A stretch of DNA of 64,000 bases, taken from positions 62,001-126,000 of the forward strand of contig DATLXU010000100.1 in assembly GCA_035575515.1 (NCBI GenBank), written 5' to 3'. The first letter of the stretch is position 1; the number at the start of each line of letters is the position of its first letter. A program made the position numbers and the translations under genes. Source of the stretch: DATLXU01 sp035575515 (GTDB lineage: Bacteria; Acidobacteriota; Blastocatellia; UBA7656). The notes beneath the pieces were generated by a model, which did no database searches, was not told the DNA's origin, and saw only the letters and a list, made by a program, of their open reading frames with translations. Below are positions 8,832 to 16,941 of this stretch, one piece after another.

Positions 8832-11357
8832 ATGAAAACTGATCCCGTTTTCGGAATCGGCATTCTAAGAACACTTAAACAAGGCGCGCGGGCCTCGCGC
8901 CGCTTAATCGCGATGGCCGCGCTCGCAATCCTCTCCATAATCGCGATGCAGCCCTCGCAGGCGTTTGCAGCCGCGCAACACGGCGGCGAGGCGAGCCTTA
9001 AACTGCCCGATCTTTCGAGGGTAGAATTTCTCGGAGTCGACGGCCACTCGCTACTGTTGTACGGGCTTATTATATGTTTTCTCGGCCTGATGTTCGGGCT
9101 TGCGATTTACATGAATCTGAAGAAGCTCCCCGTGCATCGAGCTATGCGCGAAATCTCGGAGCTTATCTACGAAACCTGCAAAACCTATCTTATAACACAG
9201 GGCAAGTTCATCCTGATCCTGTGGGCGTTCATCGCGGCGATAATCGTCTTGTATTTCGGCGTGCTTGCGCCCGTGCCGGGCAAGCCCTTGAGCATAACAC
9301 TTCCCGTTATTTTGCTCTTCAGCCTCATCGGCATAGGCGGCAGCTACGGCGTCGCGTGGTTCGGCATCCGCGTCAACACCTTCGCCAACTCGCGCACCGC
9401 ATTCGCAAGCCTCGAAGGCAAACCTTATCCAATCTATGCAATTCCGCTGCGCGCAGGGATGAGCATCGGCATGATGTTAATCAGCGTCGAGCTTTTCATC
9501 ATGCTCTGCATACTGCTTTTCATACCGGGCGATTACGCAGGCCCGTGCTTCATCGGCTTTGCCATCGGCGAATCCCTTGGCGCGGCGGCATTGAGAATTG
9601 CGGGCGGCATCTTCACAAAGATTGCAGACATCGGCTCCGACCTGATGAAGATAGTCTTCAAGATTAAAGAAGACGACGCGCGCAATCCGGGCGTGATAGC
9701 CGACTGCACTGGCGACAACGCGGGCGACTCCGTAGGCCCATCGGCGGACGGGTTTGAAACCTACGGCGTGACGGGCGTCGCGCTTATAACATTTATACTG
9801 CTCGGCGTGCGCGATCAGGCAACCGTAGCCGTTCAACTGCTCGTCTGGATATTCGTTATGCGAATTCTAATGGTCGTCGCGAGCGCGGTTTCTTACTTCG
9901 TCAATGGCGCAATCTCGAAAGCGCGCTACGTGACCTCAGACGAAATGAATTTTGAAGCGCCGCTCACATCGCTCGTCTGGATTACTTCAGCCATCTCGAT
10001 TGTGCTGACGTTCGTGGCCTCGTACCTGATAATTCCCACGCTTGGCAGAGATGAGACGCTGTGGTGGAAGCTCTCGATAATTATCTCGTGCGGTACGCTT
10101 GCGGGCGCAATCATTCCTGAACTCGTCAAGGTCTTCACCTCGACAGAATCGCGCCACGTCAAAGAGGTGGTCACCTCGTCGCAGGAAGGCGGCCCCTCGC
10201 TCAATATTCTTTCCGGCTTCATCGCAGGCAACTTCTCGGCCTACTGGCTCGGCATCAGCATCGTAATTCTAATGGCTATCGCCTACTACTTCACCACTTT
10301 GGGTGCGGAGGCTGGCGCGGGACTCGGCGCATTGATGGTGAACCCGCTCGCCGCGCCCGTGTTCGGATTCGGCCTCGTAGCGTTCGGCTTCTTAGGCATG
10401 GGACCGGTGACGATAGCCGTTGACTCTTACGGGCCGGTCACGGACAACGCGCAATCTGTATATGAGCTTTCGCTCATCGAGCAGGTCCCGAACGTCAAAG
10501 ACGAAGTGAAGAATGATTTCAACATCAACGTGAACTTTGATCGGGCCAAGCATTTGCTCGAAGAAAACGACGGCGCGGGCAACACTTTCAAGGCGACGGC
10601 CAAGCCTGTGCTAATCGGAACGGCAGTGGTCGGGGCTACGACGATGATCTTTTCGATCATCATGGCGCTCACGAACGGGTTGACGACGAATAAAGAAAGC
10701 CTGTCGCTTTTGCACGCGCCATTCGTGCTCGGATTGATAACGGGCGGCGCGATCATCTACTGGTTCACGGGCGCGTCGGCGCAGGCCGTGACCACTGGCG
10801 CATATCGCGCAGTCGAGTTCATCAAGGCAAACATCAAACTCGAAGGCGTCGAAAAGGCGTCGGTCGCAGACAGCAAGAAAGTCGTGCAGATTTGCACGCA
10901 GTACGCGCAGAAGGGAATGTTCAACATCTTCCTCACGGTCTTCTTCTCGTCGCTTGCGTTCGCGTTCGTCGAGCCGTTTTTCTTCATCGGCTACCTGATT
11001 TCGATAGCGGTCTTCGGACTCTATCAAGCTATCTTCATGGCTAACGCGGGCGGCGCGTGGGACAACGCAAAAAAGATTGTTGAAGTCGAGTTGAAGCAGA
11101 AAGGCACCGAGCTTCACGCGGCAACGGTCGTGGGCGACACTGTAGGCGACCCGTTCAAGGATACGTCGTCTGTTGCTATGAATCCGGTCATTAAGTTTAC
11201 GACGCTCTTCGGGTTGCTGGCCGTAGAGCTTGCCGTCAGTCTGAAGGATCAACAGGGCGATACGATTGGTTTTGTTCTAGCCGCAGCGTTTTTCATCGTG
11301 TCGCTAATTTTCGTCTGGCGTTCGTTCTATGCAATGAGAATCGGCGCCGAGCAATGA
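8832..11357 (+). CDS. hppA: Membrane-bound ion-translocating pyrophosphatase
   Basis: 841 residues, about 16 membrane segments, with a signal-like N-terminus (RLIAMAALAILSIIAMQPSQ). It hydrolyses cytoplasmic pyrophosphate and pumps H+ or Na+. Family signatures: the acidic PPi/Mg site EDDARNPGVIADCTGDNAGD around residues 277-296 and GPSADGFETYGVTG after it, a second acidic loop VTDNAQSVYE, and a third region VVGDTVGDPFKDTS near the C-terminus. The segment GNTFKATAK has Lys where K+-independent enzymes have it, but Ala where they usually have Thr three residues on, so K+ dependence is uncertain. It is followed directly by a 30-bp inverted repeat. Confidence 0.93.
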   Translation: MKTDPVFGIGILRTLKQGARASRRLIAMAALAILSIIAMQPSQAFAAAQHGGEASLKLPDLSRVEFLGVDGHSLLLYGLIICFLGLMFGLAIYMNLKKLPVHRAMREISELIYETCKTYLITQGKFILILWAFIAAIIVLYFGVLAPVPGKPLSITLPVILLFSLIGIGGSYGVAWFGIRVNTFANSRTAFASLEGKPYPIYAIPLRAGMSIGMMLISVELFIMLCILLFIPGDYAGPCFIGFAIGESLGAAALRIAGGIFTKIADIGSDLMKIVFKIKEDDARNPGVIADCTGDNAGDSVGPSADGFETYGVTGVALITFILLGVRDQATVAVQLLVWIFVMRILMVVASAVSYFVNGAISKARYVTSDEMNFEAPLTSLVWITSAISIVLTFVASYLIIPTLGRDETLWWKLSIIISCGTLAGAIIPELVKVFTSTESRHVKEVVTSSQEGGPSLNILSGFIAGNFSAYWLGISIVILMAIAYYFTTLGAEAGAGLGALMVNPLAAPVFGFGLVAFGFLGMGPVTIAVDSYGPVTDNAQSVYELSLIEQVPNVKDEVKNDFNINVNFDRAKHLLEENDGAGNTFKATAKPVLIGTAVVGATTMIFSIIMALTNGLTTNKESLSLLHAPFVLGLITGGAIIYWFTGASAQAVTTGAYRAVEFIKANIKLEGVEKASVADSKKVVQICTQYAQKGMFNIFLTVFFSSLAFAFVEPFFFIGYLISIAVFGLYQAIFMANAGGAWDNAKKIVEVELKQKGTELHAATVVGDTVGDPFKDTSSVAMNPVIKFTTLFGLLAVELAVSLKDQQGDTIGFVLAAAFFIVSLIFVWRSFYAMRIGAEQ

Positions 11358-11364
11358 CATCCGA

Positions 11365-11470
11365 GTCCGAAGTCCGGAGTCCGATGTCCGAAGTCAAAAA
11401 ACAGTTTTGATGATTCTGTCTCAAGCTGTGATAAATTCTCGACTTCGGACATCGGACTCCGGACTTCGGA
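11365..11470. repeat. Heptamer array folded as a 30-bp perfect inverted repeat
   Basis: Starting 8 bases after the hppA stop, the left arm reads as consecutive heptamers GTCCGAA, GTCCGGA, GTCCGAT, GTCCGAA (11365-11395). The right arm (11441-11470) is the exact reverse complement of 11366-11395, giving a perfect 30-bp stem around a 45-base AT-rich loop. No T-run follows, so it is not a classical intrinsic terminator, though it could stop 3' decay or act as a bidirectional barrier between hppA and the next gene. Confidence 0.85.
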
Positions 11471-11586
11471 TTGTTTCTCTTTCCTAGCCGCAGCCTGCTT
11501 CCAGTGATACTATTTTCATGCGCCGAGCGCGACCGACACGCAAAAAAGATCGGCTCAAGCTCAAAGAATAATTCAAAAGGCTGTTG

Positions 11587-12201
11587 ATGAGTTTCATTCA
11601 ACGCATGAATCTGCGTTGCTGGGTTGATAAAGCTCGCGCAAATGCCGTGCGCGTGGCCGAGCATCCGCGCGGCACGCGGCTGGTCTTCCTGCTTGAGCTT
11701 GCGGGCTGCACCGTTGCGCCGCTGCCGAACGCGCTGATACTGGTCGGGCTTGTGACGGCTGCGCCGCGCAAGTGGCTGCGGTTCGCGCTCGCGGCAACGG
11801 TCGGCTCAATAGTCGGCGCGTTTGCGCTTTATATGATTGGCCGACTCTTTTTTCAATCAATCGGCCAGCCGTTAATTGCCTACTACGGAGCCGAAGCGCA
11901 ATGGGCGAGCGCAGGCGAATGGCTCAACAGCGGATGGGGCATCGCCTTCGTGATGTTTGCCGCGATCACAACCGGGCTATTTCGCATCGCGAGTCTCAGC
12001 GCGGGGCTGATGGCCATGAATCTGCCGTTGTTTTTGGTCGCGCTCGGCGCGAGCCGCTGTTTCAGGTGGACAGCCGAATGCGCGGCGATCAAGTTCGTAG
12101 GCGGGCGCATTCACGGTTGGCCCACGCATTATTTCAAATACGCTGCGGTCGGGGCCGCGCTTATTGGCGTTGCGGTCTTTGCGATATTCACGCTATCGTG
12201 A
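11587..12201 (+). CDS. DedA/VTT-domain-like membrane protein (YqaA type)
   Basis: 204 residues. ATG at 11587 is preferred to the TTG just before it because AAAAGG lies about 7 bases upstream. Hydrophobic segments at about 40-60 (APLPNALILVGLVTAAPRKW), 62-85, 110-130 and 180-200 and the P-L-P-N entry loop followed by VGSIVGAFALYMIGRLFF resemble the VTT (SNARE-associated) fold of DedA and YqaA proteins, which act as lipid scramblases or transporters. Usual acidic/arginine pore motif is only partly recognisable (TTGLFRIASLSAGLM). Family assignment is moderate, substrate unknown. Confidence 0.6.
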   Translation: MSFIQRMNLRCWVDKARANAVRVAEHPRGTRLVFLLELAGCTVAPLPNALILVGLVTAAPRKWLRFALAATVGSIVGAFALYMIGRLFFQSIGQPLIAYYGAEAQWASAGEWLNSGWGIAFVMFAAITTGLFRIASLSAGLMAMNLPLFLVALGASRCFRWTAECAAIKFVGGRIHGWPTHYFKYAAVGAALIGVAVFAIFTLS

Positions 12202-12301
12202 GGCGACAAGTTGCGCCGTTAAACTTTTAATTCTAAGGTTGCAAACATCGAGCGCAGCCAGCATAATTATTCGTCCATTTGACTATCCGGGAGATTAATC
12301 C

Positions 12302-12634
12302 ATGGCAGAACGAGATAAGGTAATTAAAAGCGGGCAGCTTACTCTGCCTCGACTCATATTCTTAGCGGTGGTCGGCGGCATCATCGTATTCATAGTTTAT
12401 AAAGGCTGGTTCGGCTTAGGATATTGGCTAATGACCATCGGGATAAGCGTGCTGCTTTTCCTGATTGCAATTGACTACGGCGTGAAGCTCGACAAAGTGA
12501 ACCTCGCGGCGACGCAGACAACGCCAGCGGGCACGCCGCCTGAGCCTGTCACCACATCGGATGAAGCGAAGGCGGCAATTGCCGAAGCGCGCCCCAAGCG
12601 ACGAGCGAGCCGCCCCGTCAAGCGCAGAAGGTAA
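12302..12634 (+). CDS. Small two-helix membrane protein
   Basis: 110 residues. GGGAG lies 8-9 bases upstream of the ATG. Two transmembrane helices at about 17-35 (LIFLAVVGGIIVFIVYKGW) and 38-58 are followed by a Pro/Thr/Ala-rich stretch and a very basic tail (RPKRRASRPVKRRR) that probably lies in the cytoplasm and may contact nucleic acid or lipid head groups. No known family recognised. It sits between a DedA-like gene and corA on the same strand, but separated from corA by a repeat-bearing spacer. Confidence 0.6.
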   Translation: MAERDKVIKSGQLTLPRLIFLAVVGGIIVFIVYKGWFGLGYWLMTIGISVLLFLIAIDYGVKLDKVNLAATQTTPAGTPPEPVTTSDEAKAAIAEARPKRRASRPVKRRR

Positions 12635-12637
12635 AAA

Positions 12638-12745
12638 CAGCGGTCAGCTAAAAGAATTGCGGCTGGCTTGAAACTGGCTCCTGGAGCCTATTTCAGGGTA
12701 TCCGGCTTTTTCAACTGACCACTGACTGCTGACCATTGACCGCTG
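12638..12745. repeat. Heptamer array with inverted arm ahead of corA
   Basis: Read on the minus strand the right end gives heptamers GGTCAAT, GGTCAGC, AGTCAGT, GGTCAGT. The outer 9 bases CAGCGGTCA (12638-12646) are exactly complementary to TGACCGCTG (12737-12745). The right arm ends 3 bases before the corA ATG, and no Shine-Dalgarno sequence is visible there, so the fold may affect corA translation. An inner small hairpin GGCTCC-T-GGAGCC also occurs. Confidence 0.7.
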
Positions 12746-12748
12746 CTT

Positions 12749-13696
12749 ATGAGCGAAGCAATAACTCATCCCATCACAGGCACGGAAGCGCCGGGATTGC
12801 GCACGATTTTAGATTTGCCCGGCCTGCTCTGGCTCGATCTTGATGACCCGATGAGCAGCGCGCTCGACGATCTCGCGGCGCGTTATGGATTTCACGAGCT
12901 TTCGGTTGAAGATTGTCGTCACACGATTCAACTGGCAAAGCTCGATTATTTCGACGGCCACACGTTCATCATCATCAACTCGACCCATTTTTCAGAAGCG
13001 CCGTGCGAGCTTCGCGTCCGCGAGATAGACGCTTTCGTCGGGCCAGACTATATAGTCACAGTTCACTTCGGGCCGAGCAAAGCCGTAGAAGAGATTGAGC
13101 GGCGGCTTGCCGGAAACGGCCTGCACCTGAGTCGCCCCGATCAAGTGCTTCACACGATCATTGATATAGTCGTTGATCGTTACCTGCCGACGCTCGAATC
13201 AATCGGCGACACGATAAACAAAGTCGAAGACGAGCTTCTCATTCATCCGACCGCGAAACTGCTTGAGACGATCTTTCAGCTCAAACGCGGGCTGCTGCAA
13301 TTTCGCCGCGCGGTATCTTCGCAGCGCGAGCTATTGAATCTGATCATTCGAGACGAGACGCCGCTGATTCATCAGGACATGCGCATTTACTTCCGCGACG
13401 TTTACGATCACTGCGTGCGCGCTATGGAGTTGACCGAGACCTACCGCGACCTGCTCACGGGCAGCCTCGACATTTACCTTACGCAGATGGCCAACCGCAC
13501 GAATGACATAGTCAAAGGGCTGACTATACTTGCGACGATAATGCTGCCGCTGACGCTGGTGACGGGATATTTCGGGATGAACTTCGAATACATGCCGCTG
13601 CTAAAAGACCCGAACGGGATATGGTATACGACCGCGGGGCTACTCGTCATATCAATCGTCATGCTTGCCTATTTCAAATTGAAGGGATGGCTTTAG
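12749..13696 (+). CDS. corA: CorA family magnesium/divalent cation transporter
   Basis: 315 residues. The large N-terminal cytoplasmic domain (1-250) contains REIDAFVGPDYIVTVH and the long helix with Arg/Glu-rich segments. Two C-terminal transmembrane helices follow at about 255-275 and 292-312. The signature pore loop GMNF is at 276-279 (VTGYFGMNFEYMP), which in CorA selects hydrated Mg2+. A pentameric inner-membrane channel is expected. The start has no obvious ribosome binding site; the ATG abuts the right arm of a heptamer inverted repeat. Confidence 0.92.
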   Translation: MSEAITHPITGTEAPGLRTILDLPGLLWLDLDDPMSSALDDLAARYGFHELSVEDCRHTIQLAKLDYFDGHTFIIINSTHFSEAPCELRVREIDAFVGPDYIVTVHFGPSKAVEEIERRLAGNGLHLSRPDQVLHTIIDIVVDRYLPTLESIGDTINKVEDELLIHPTAKLLETIFQLKRGLLQFRRAVSSQRELLNLIIRDETPLIHQDMRIYFRDVYDHCVRAMELTETYRDLLTGSLDIYLTQMANRTNDIVKGLTILATIMLPLTLVTGYFGMNFEYMPLLKDPNGIWYTTAGLLVISIVMLAYFKLKGWL

Positions 13697-13731
13697 CGGT
13701 ACGCTCGCGCAATTCAGTCAGGCATCAAGGT

Positions 13732-13748
13732 TGGCTTGATTCAAGCCA
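13732..13748. promoter_or_regulatory. Palindrome, possible operator upstream of the cdo promoter
   Basis: TGGCTTGA at 13732-13739 and TCAAGCCA at 13741-13748 are perfect inverted repeats around a single T. It lies 10 bases before a good -35 box and 36 bases after the corA stop. It could be a regulator operator for cysteine dioxygenase or a short corA 3' hairpin; it lacks a T-run. Confidence 0.45.
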
Positions 13749-13758
13749 GACCGTTTGC

Positions 13759-13786
13759 TTGACAAGGCAAGTCGCTGGTGTAGACT
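13759..13786 (+). promoter_or_regulatory. Candidate sigma-70 promoter for cysteine dioxygenase
   Basis: A perfect -35 TTGACA (13759-13764), 16-base spacer and TAGACT (13781-13786, four of six to consensus). The implied 5' leader of about 113 bases contains TGTCGCCA (13792-13799) and its exact complement TGGCGACA (13843-13850), so the start of the transcript can fold into a stem. Confidence 0.5.
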
Positions 13787-13905
13787 AAACCTGTCGCCAT
13801 GCAACTTTATTTCATCTTCAGTTTGCGCGGCTGATCGAAGGCTGGCGACAATCAGATTCGACTTTTGCTCCACCAAAAAAGGATGCTTAATCGGCAGGGA
13901 TAATT

Positions 13906-14490
13906 ATGCGAGTAACAGACACGCACACCATCGCTCGACCGGCCATATCAATTCCATCAAGCGATCTGACGCTTGGCGAAGTCGCAGACATAATCCATAA
14001 CCTCACGCGCGTACCTTCGCTCGATGAAATCAAAGAATGGTTTTCAAAGCTCCTCATGCGCCAACGCGACTATGAGCCTTATCGAATGTTCACGCCGCGC
14101 AGGTACGCCCGCAACCTGATCGCCCGAAGCCCTTACGCCGAATTGCTTCTGCTGTGCTGGCGTTCGGGCCAGCGCACGCCGATTCACGATCACGGCGGAT
14201 CGGTAGGCGTTGTGATGGTATTCGAGGGGCTGCTCACAGAAACCCTGTTCGAGCGCGCGGCGGAAGGCCGCGTTCATCCGTACAATACATTCAAGTGGGG
14301 ACCGGGCGCGATAACCGGGGCGGACGTTCCCGACATTCATCAGCTTTTGAATCTCCAGCCCGAACGCCGCGACATGGTGACGCTGCATTGTTACGCGCCG
14401 CCGCTTTCCGTGCTCAACACCTACAGCCCGCGCAGCTCGCGCGTTCGCCACTGGCGCGAAGGCTACTTCAGCGGCGGAGCGGGAATTTGA
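13906..14490 (+). CDS. cdo: Cysteine dioxygenase (cupin)
   Basis: 194 residues, cytoplasmic. Oxidises L-cysteine with O2 to cysteine sulfinate using one non-heme Fe(II). The cupin motifs are complete: GQRTPIHDHGGSVG with His94 and His96, then DIHQLLNL with His145 as third iron ligand. YARNLI (about 67-72) matches the conserved Arg that grips the substrate carboxylate. Gly replaces the Cys that forms the Cys-Tyr crosslink in mammals, as usual for bacterial enzymes. 3-Mercaptopropionate dioxygenase activity is an alternative. Neighbour of a molybdopterin oxidoreductase complex that could consume the sulfite derived from cysteine sulfinate. Confidence 0.87.
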   Translation: MRVTDTHTIARPAISIPSSDLTLGEVADIIHNLTRVPSLDEIKEWFSKLLMRQRDYEPYRMFTPRRYARNLIARSPYAELLLLCWRSGQRTPIHDHGGSVGVVMVFEGLLTETLFERAAEGRVHPYNTFKWGPGAITGADVPDIHQLLNLQPERRDMVTLHCYAPPLSVLNTYSPRSSRVRHWREGYFSGGAGI

Positions 14491-14548
14491 TTTGCGCAAT
14501 TATAGTCCGGCCCGTGCAATGCGACCCTTCGATAAGGAGTTTTGTTTT

Positions 14549-15220
14549 ATGCAATCGAAAAGATTCTCTGCGGCTTCGCGCCTGATTGTATTGTTGCTTT
14601 GCGCGTTGTTTGTCGCAAGCGTTTCAAATGTCGCGCAAGCGCAATCGGGTCGCCGCATTCCCAAGCGGCCAGCGTCGCCCGATCCGCTCCCGCCGAAAAC
14701 AGATGAACCGCCTATTGAACCGGCAAAACCGAAAGACGACAAGCCGCTCATTCCTGTGCTTGTCGTGCGCTATCAATCCGACATCAGCGTGTCTTCAATC
14801 TACCCGAACATCGTCGCAGAAGGATGCTTTGAGCGATTGAAGGACTCCGCATCCGTCAAGCCGACGCTGGGAAGAGAGTTGAATCGCAAGCAGGCGAGCG
14901 ATGAAGCGAAGACAGCGAACACGAACGTCGTATGGATTGAGCTTCAGGCCGATATGATTGACCGGCAGCGTTATGGCGGCTTCATTGATCCGAGCTACCT
15001 CTATGTTAATTACGTAGTCTTCGAGGCAGGCACAGGCAAGACCAAAACATCGGGCCACGTCTATCAGCGCAACCGCGCGGTTGGCGGCGTTCCCGTTCCG
15101 GGTCGCATGCCAGGAACGACTGCGGCGGCTGAATACAACCTAAAATACGCCGGGCGCGAAACGGCTGACCGCGTGTTGGACGCGCTCGACCTGCCGCACC
15201 CGCCTGAACGACGGTATTAG
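14549..15220 (+). CDS. Secreted hypothetical protein
   Basis: 223 residues from MQSKRFSAASRL; the frame opens 57 bases earlier but this ATG has AAGGAG about 9 bases upstream and is followed by a textbook signal peptide (LIVLLLCALFVASVSNVAQA). A Pro/Lys/Asp linker (about 30-60) precedes a folded region with VVRYQSDISVSSIYPNIVAE and LYVNYVVFEAGTGKTKTSGH. No catalytic motif recognised. Likely periplasmic or outer-membrane associated. It lies between cdo and the Mo complex on the same strand. Confidence 0.65.
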   Translation: MQSKRFSAASRLIVLLLCALFVASVSNVAQAQSGRRIPKRPASPDPLPPKTDEPPIEPAKPKDDKPLIPVLVVRYQSDISVSSIYPNIVAEGCFERLKDSASVKPTLGRELNRKQASDEAKTANTNVVWIELQADMIDRQRYGGFIDPSYLYVNYVVFEAGTGKTKTSGHVYQRNRAVGGVPVPGRMPGTTAAAEYNLKYAGRETADRVLDALDLPHPPERRY

Positions 15221-15225
15221 AAGAG

Positions 15226-15353
15226 ATGAGGGATGAAGGATGAGGGATAAAGGATGAAAGAGCTATCAAATCGCTCATTCCAATTTTGAGATTCAGAATC
15301 TGAGATTTTAATCATCCCTCATTCTTCATCCTTCAGTTCATCCCTCCTCCTTC
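15226..15353. repeat. Heptamer array (GATGAGG words) with inverted arm
   Basis: Left arm 15226-15260 reads GATGAGG, GATGAAG, GATGAGG, GATAAAG, GATGAAA; the right arm 15311-15353 carries the same words on the other strand. TGAAGGATGA (15234-15243) pairs perfectly with TCATCCTTCA (15326-15335). Between them AGATTC-A-GAATCT forms a small hairpin. The right arm ends 7 bases before the ATG of the iron-sulfur/NrfD gene. Confidence 0.75.
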
Positions 15354-15360
15354 AAGAGAT

Positions 15361-16914
15361 ATGAGATACGGCTTTGTAATAGATCACCGCAAATGCATCG
15401 GCTGCCACGCTTGCACAGTGGCATGCAAATCTGAAAACGAAGTCCCGCTCGGCACTTTTCGCACATGGGTCAAGTACATCGAGAAAGGCGAATACCCGAA
15501 CACGCGCCGCTACTTCTCTGTGATGCGCTGCAATCACTGCGACGACGCGCCGTGCATAACCATCTGTCCTGTTACCGCATTATTCCGCCGCGACAATGGA
15601 ATAGTTGATTTCGACGGCGATCGTTGCATCGGATGCAAATCATGCATGCAGGCTTGCCCTTACGACGCGCTCTATATCAACCCGAACACGAACACCGCAG
15701 AAAAGTGCAACTACTGCGCGCATCGCGTCGAGGCCAATCTTGAGCCTGCCTGTGTGATAGTCTGTCCCGTACAGGCAATCGTATCGGGCGACTTGGACGA
15801 TCCCGCGTCGAAGATTGCTCGCCTGATCGCAACTGAAGAAACGCTTGTGAGAAAGCCCGAAGCCGGTACGCTTCCGAAACTCCATTACATCGAAGCCGAT
15901 CAGTCCGCGCTCACGCCGACCGAGCAGACTCACGCCAGCGGTTATCTCTGGTCTGAGATTCAGATGGACTCGGTGATGATGAACGAGCAGGCGCTCGCGG
16001 AGGCCGACGCGCAGGCGCGAACAACTTACGACATCTCGCACGCGAGACCTTGGGGCTGGAAGGTGTCTGCTTATCTCTGGACCAAATCAATCGCCGCAGG
16101 CTCGTTTCTGATTGCTGCGATTGCGATGCTCGGCGGGTTCGTCTTTAATCACTGGGTATTCGACGCAGCCGCGCCGCAGATTGCGCTCTTTTTTCTTGCT
16201 GCAACCGTCGCGCTTCTGGTGTTCGACCTCAAGCGGCCAGAGAGATTCCTGAGAATACTATTGATGCCTCAATGGAAATCGTGGCTCGTGATTGGCGGCT
16301 ACATACTTTTGATATACGGCGCGTTGCTCACGGCTTGGGTGATTATCCCATATGCTTTCACGCGACCGTTGAGCCGACGAGCGGTTGAAGTCCCTGTGAT
16401 GTGGGCGGGCGCGCTGTTTGCCGCGATGTCGGCAATCTATTCAGCGTTCTTGTTCCGTCAGGCACGCGGGCGCGTCTTCTGGCACAGTCTGCTTTTGCCG
16501 CTGCACCTGCTCGTGCAGGCGATACTGGCGGGCGCGGCGGTGTTATTGATCGTGCTCGTGGCCGAATCGCTCATCTCAGGAAGTTTTCTGACCGGGCCAG
16601 CGTGGCAGTTTTTATATTACGAGTTGATGGGCGCGCTCGTTGCGAACGGCGTCTTGATGGCGGGCGAGTTGTTCATGCCCGAAGAGAACGTCGAGCGAAA
16701 GCGCGCGGCGCGACTAATCACAAGAGGAGTATTTAGCCGTCTGTTCTGGGGCGGCGCTCTGATACTCGGAACAATAGTGCCGCTATTGGCATTCGCAAGC
16801 GGCGCAGCGGAGGAAGCCACCGTTGCAATCATCGCGGCAGTGCTTGCGCTCGCTGGATTGCTCGTGTGGGAGCACATATGGATTCAGGCGGGACAGGCCG
16901 TGCCGCTCAGTTGA
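15361..16914 (+). CDS. Fused four-cluster ferredoxin and NrfD-type membrane anchor (SoeBC-like)
   Basis: 517 residues. Residues 1-140 form a four [4Fe-4S] ferredoxin: cysteines 12, 15, 18, 22; 57, 60, 65, 69; 89, 92, 95, 99; and 116, 119, 131, 135, the pattern of PsrB, TtrB, PhsB and SoeB. From about 230 to the end are eight hydrophobic helices (first KSIAAGSFLIAAIAMLGGFV), an NrfD/PsrC/SoeC-like quinone-site anchor. Usually these are two proteins; here they are one chain, which fixes the ferredoxin to the membrane face. There is no Tat or Sec signal, so the ferredoxin part should be cytoplasmic. The catalytic subunit begins 27 bases downstream. Electron flow between quinone and the Mo site. 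Confidence 0.85.
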   Translation: MRYGFVIDHRKCIGCHACTVACKSENEVPLGTFRTWVKYIEKGEYPNTRRYFSVMRCNHCDDAPCITICPVTALFRRDNGIVDFDGDRCIGCKSCMQACPYDALYINPNTNTAEKCNYCAHRVEANLEPACVIVCPVQAIVSGDLDDPASKIARLIATEETLVRKPEAGTLPKLHYIEADQSALTPTEQTHASGYLWSEIQMDSVMMNEQALAEADAQARTTYDISHARPWGWKVSAYLWTKSIAAGSFLIAAIAMLGGFVFNHWVFDAAAPQIALFFLAATVALLVFDLKRPERFLRILLMPQWKSWLVIGGYILLIYGALLTAWVIIPYAFTRPLSRRAVEVPVMWAGALFAAMSAIYSAFLFRQARGRVFWHSLLLPLHLLVQAILAGAAVLLIVLVAESLISGSFLTGPAWQFLYYELMGALVANGVLMAGELFMPEENVERKRAARLITRGVFSRLFWGGALILGTIVPLLAFASGAAEEATVAIIAAVLALAGLLVWEHIWIQAGQAVPLS

Positions 16915-16941
16915 AGATTGCAGGTGATTAAGACTATAGCC

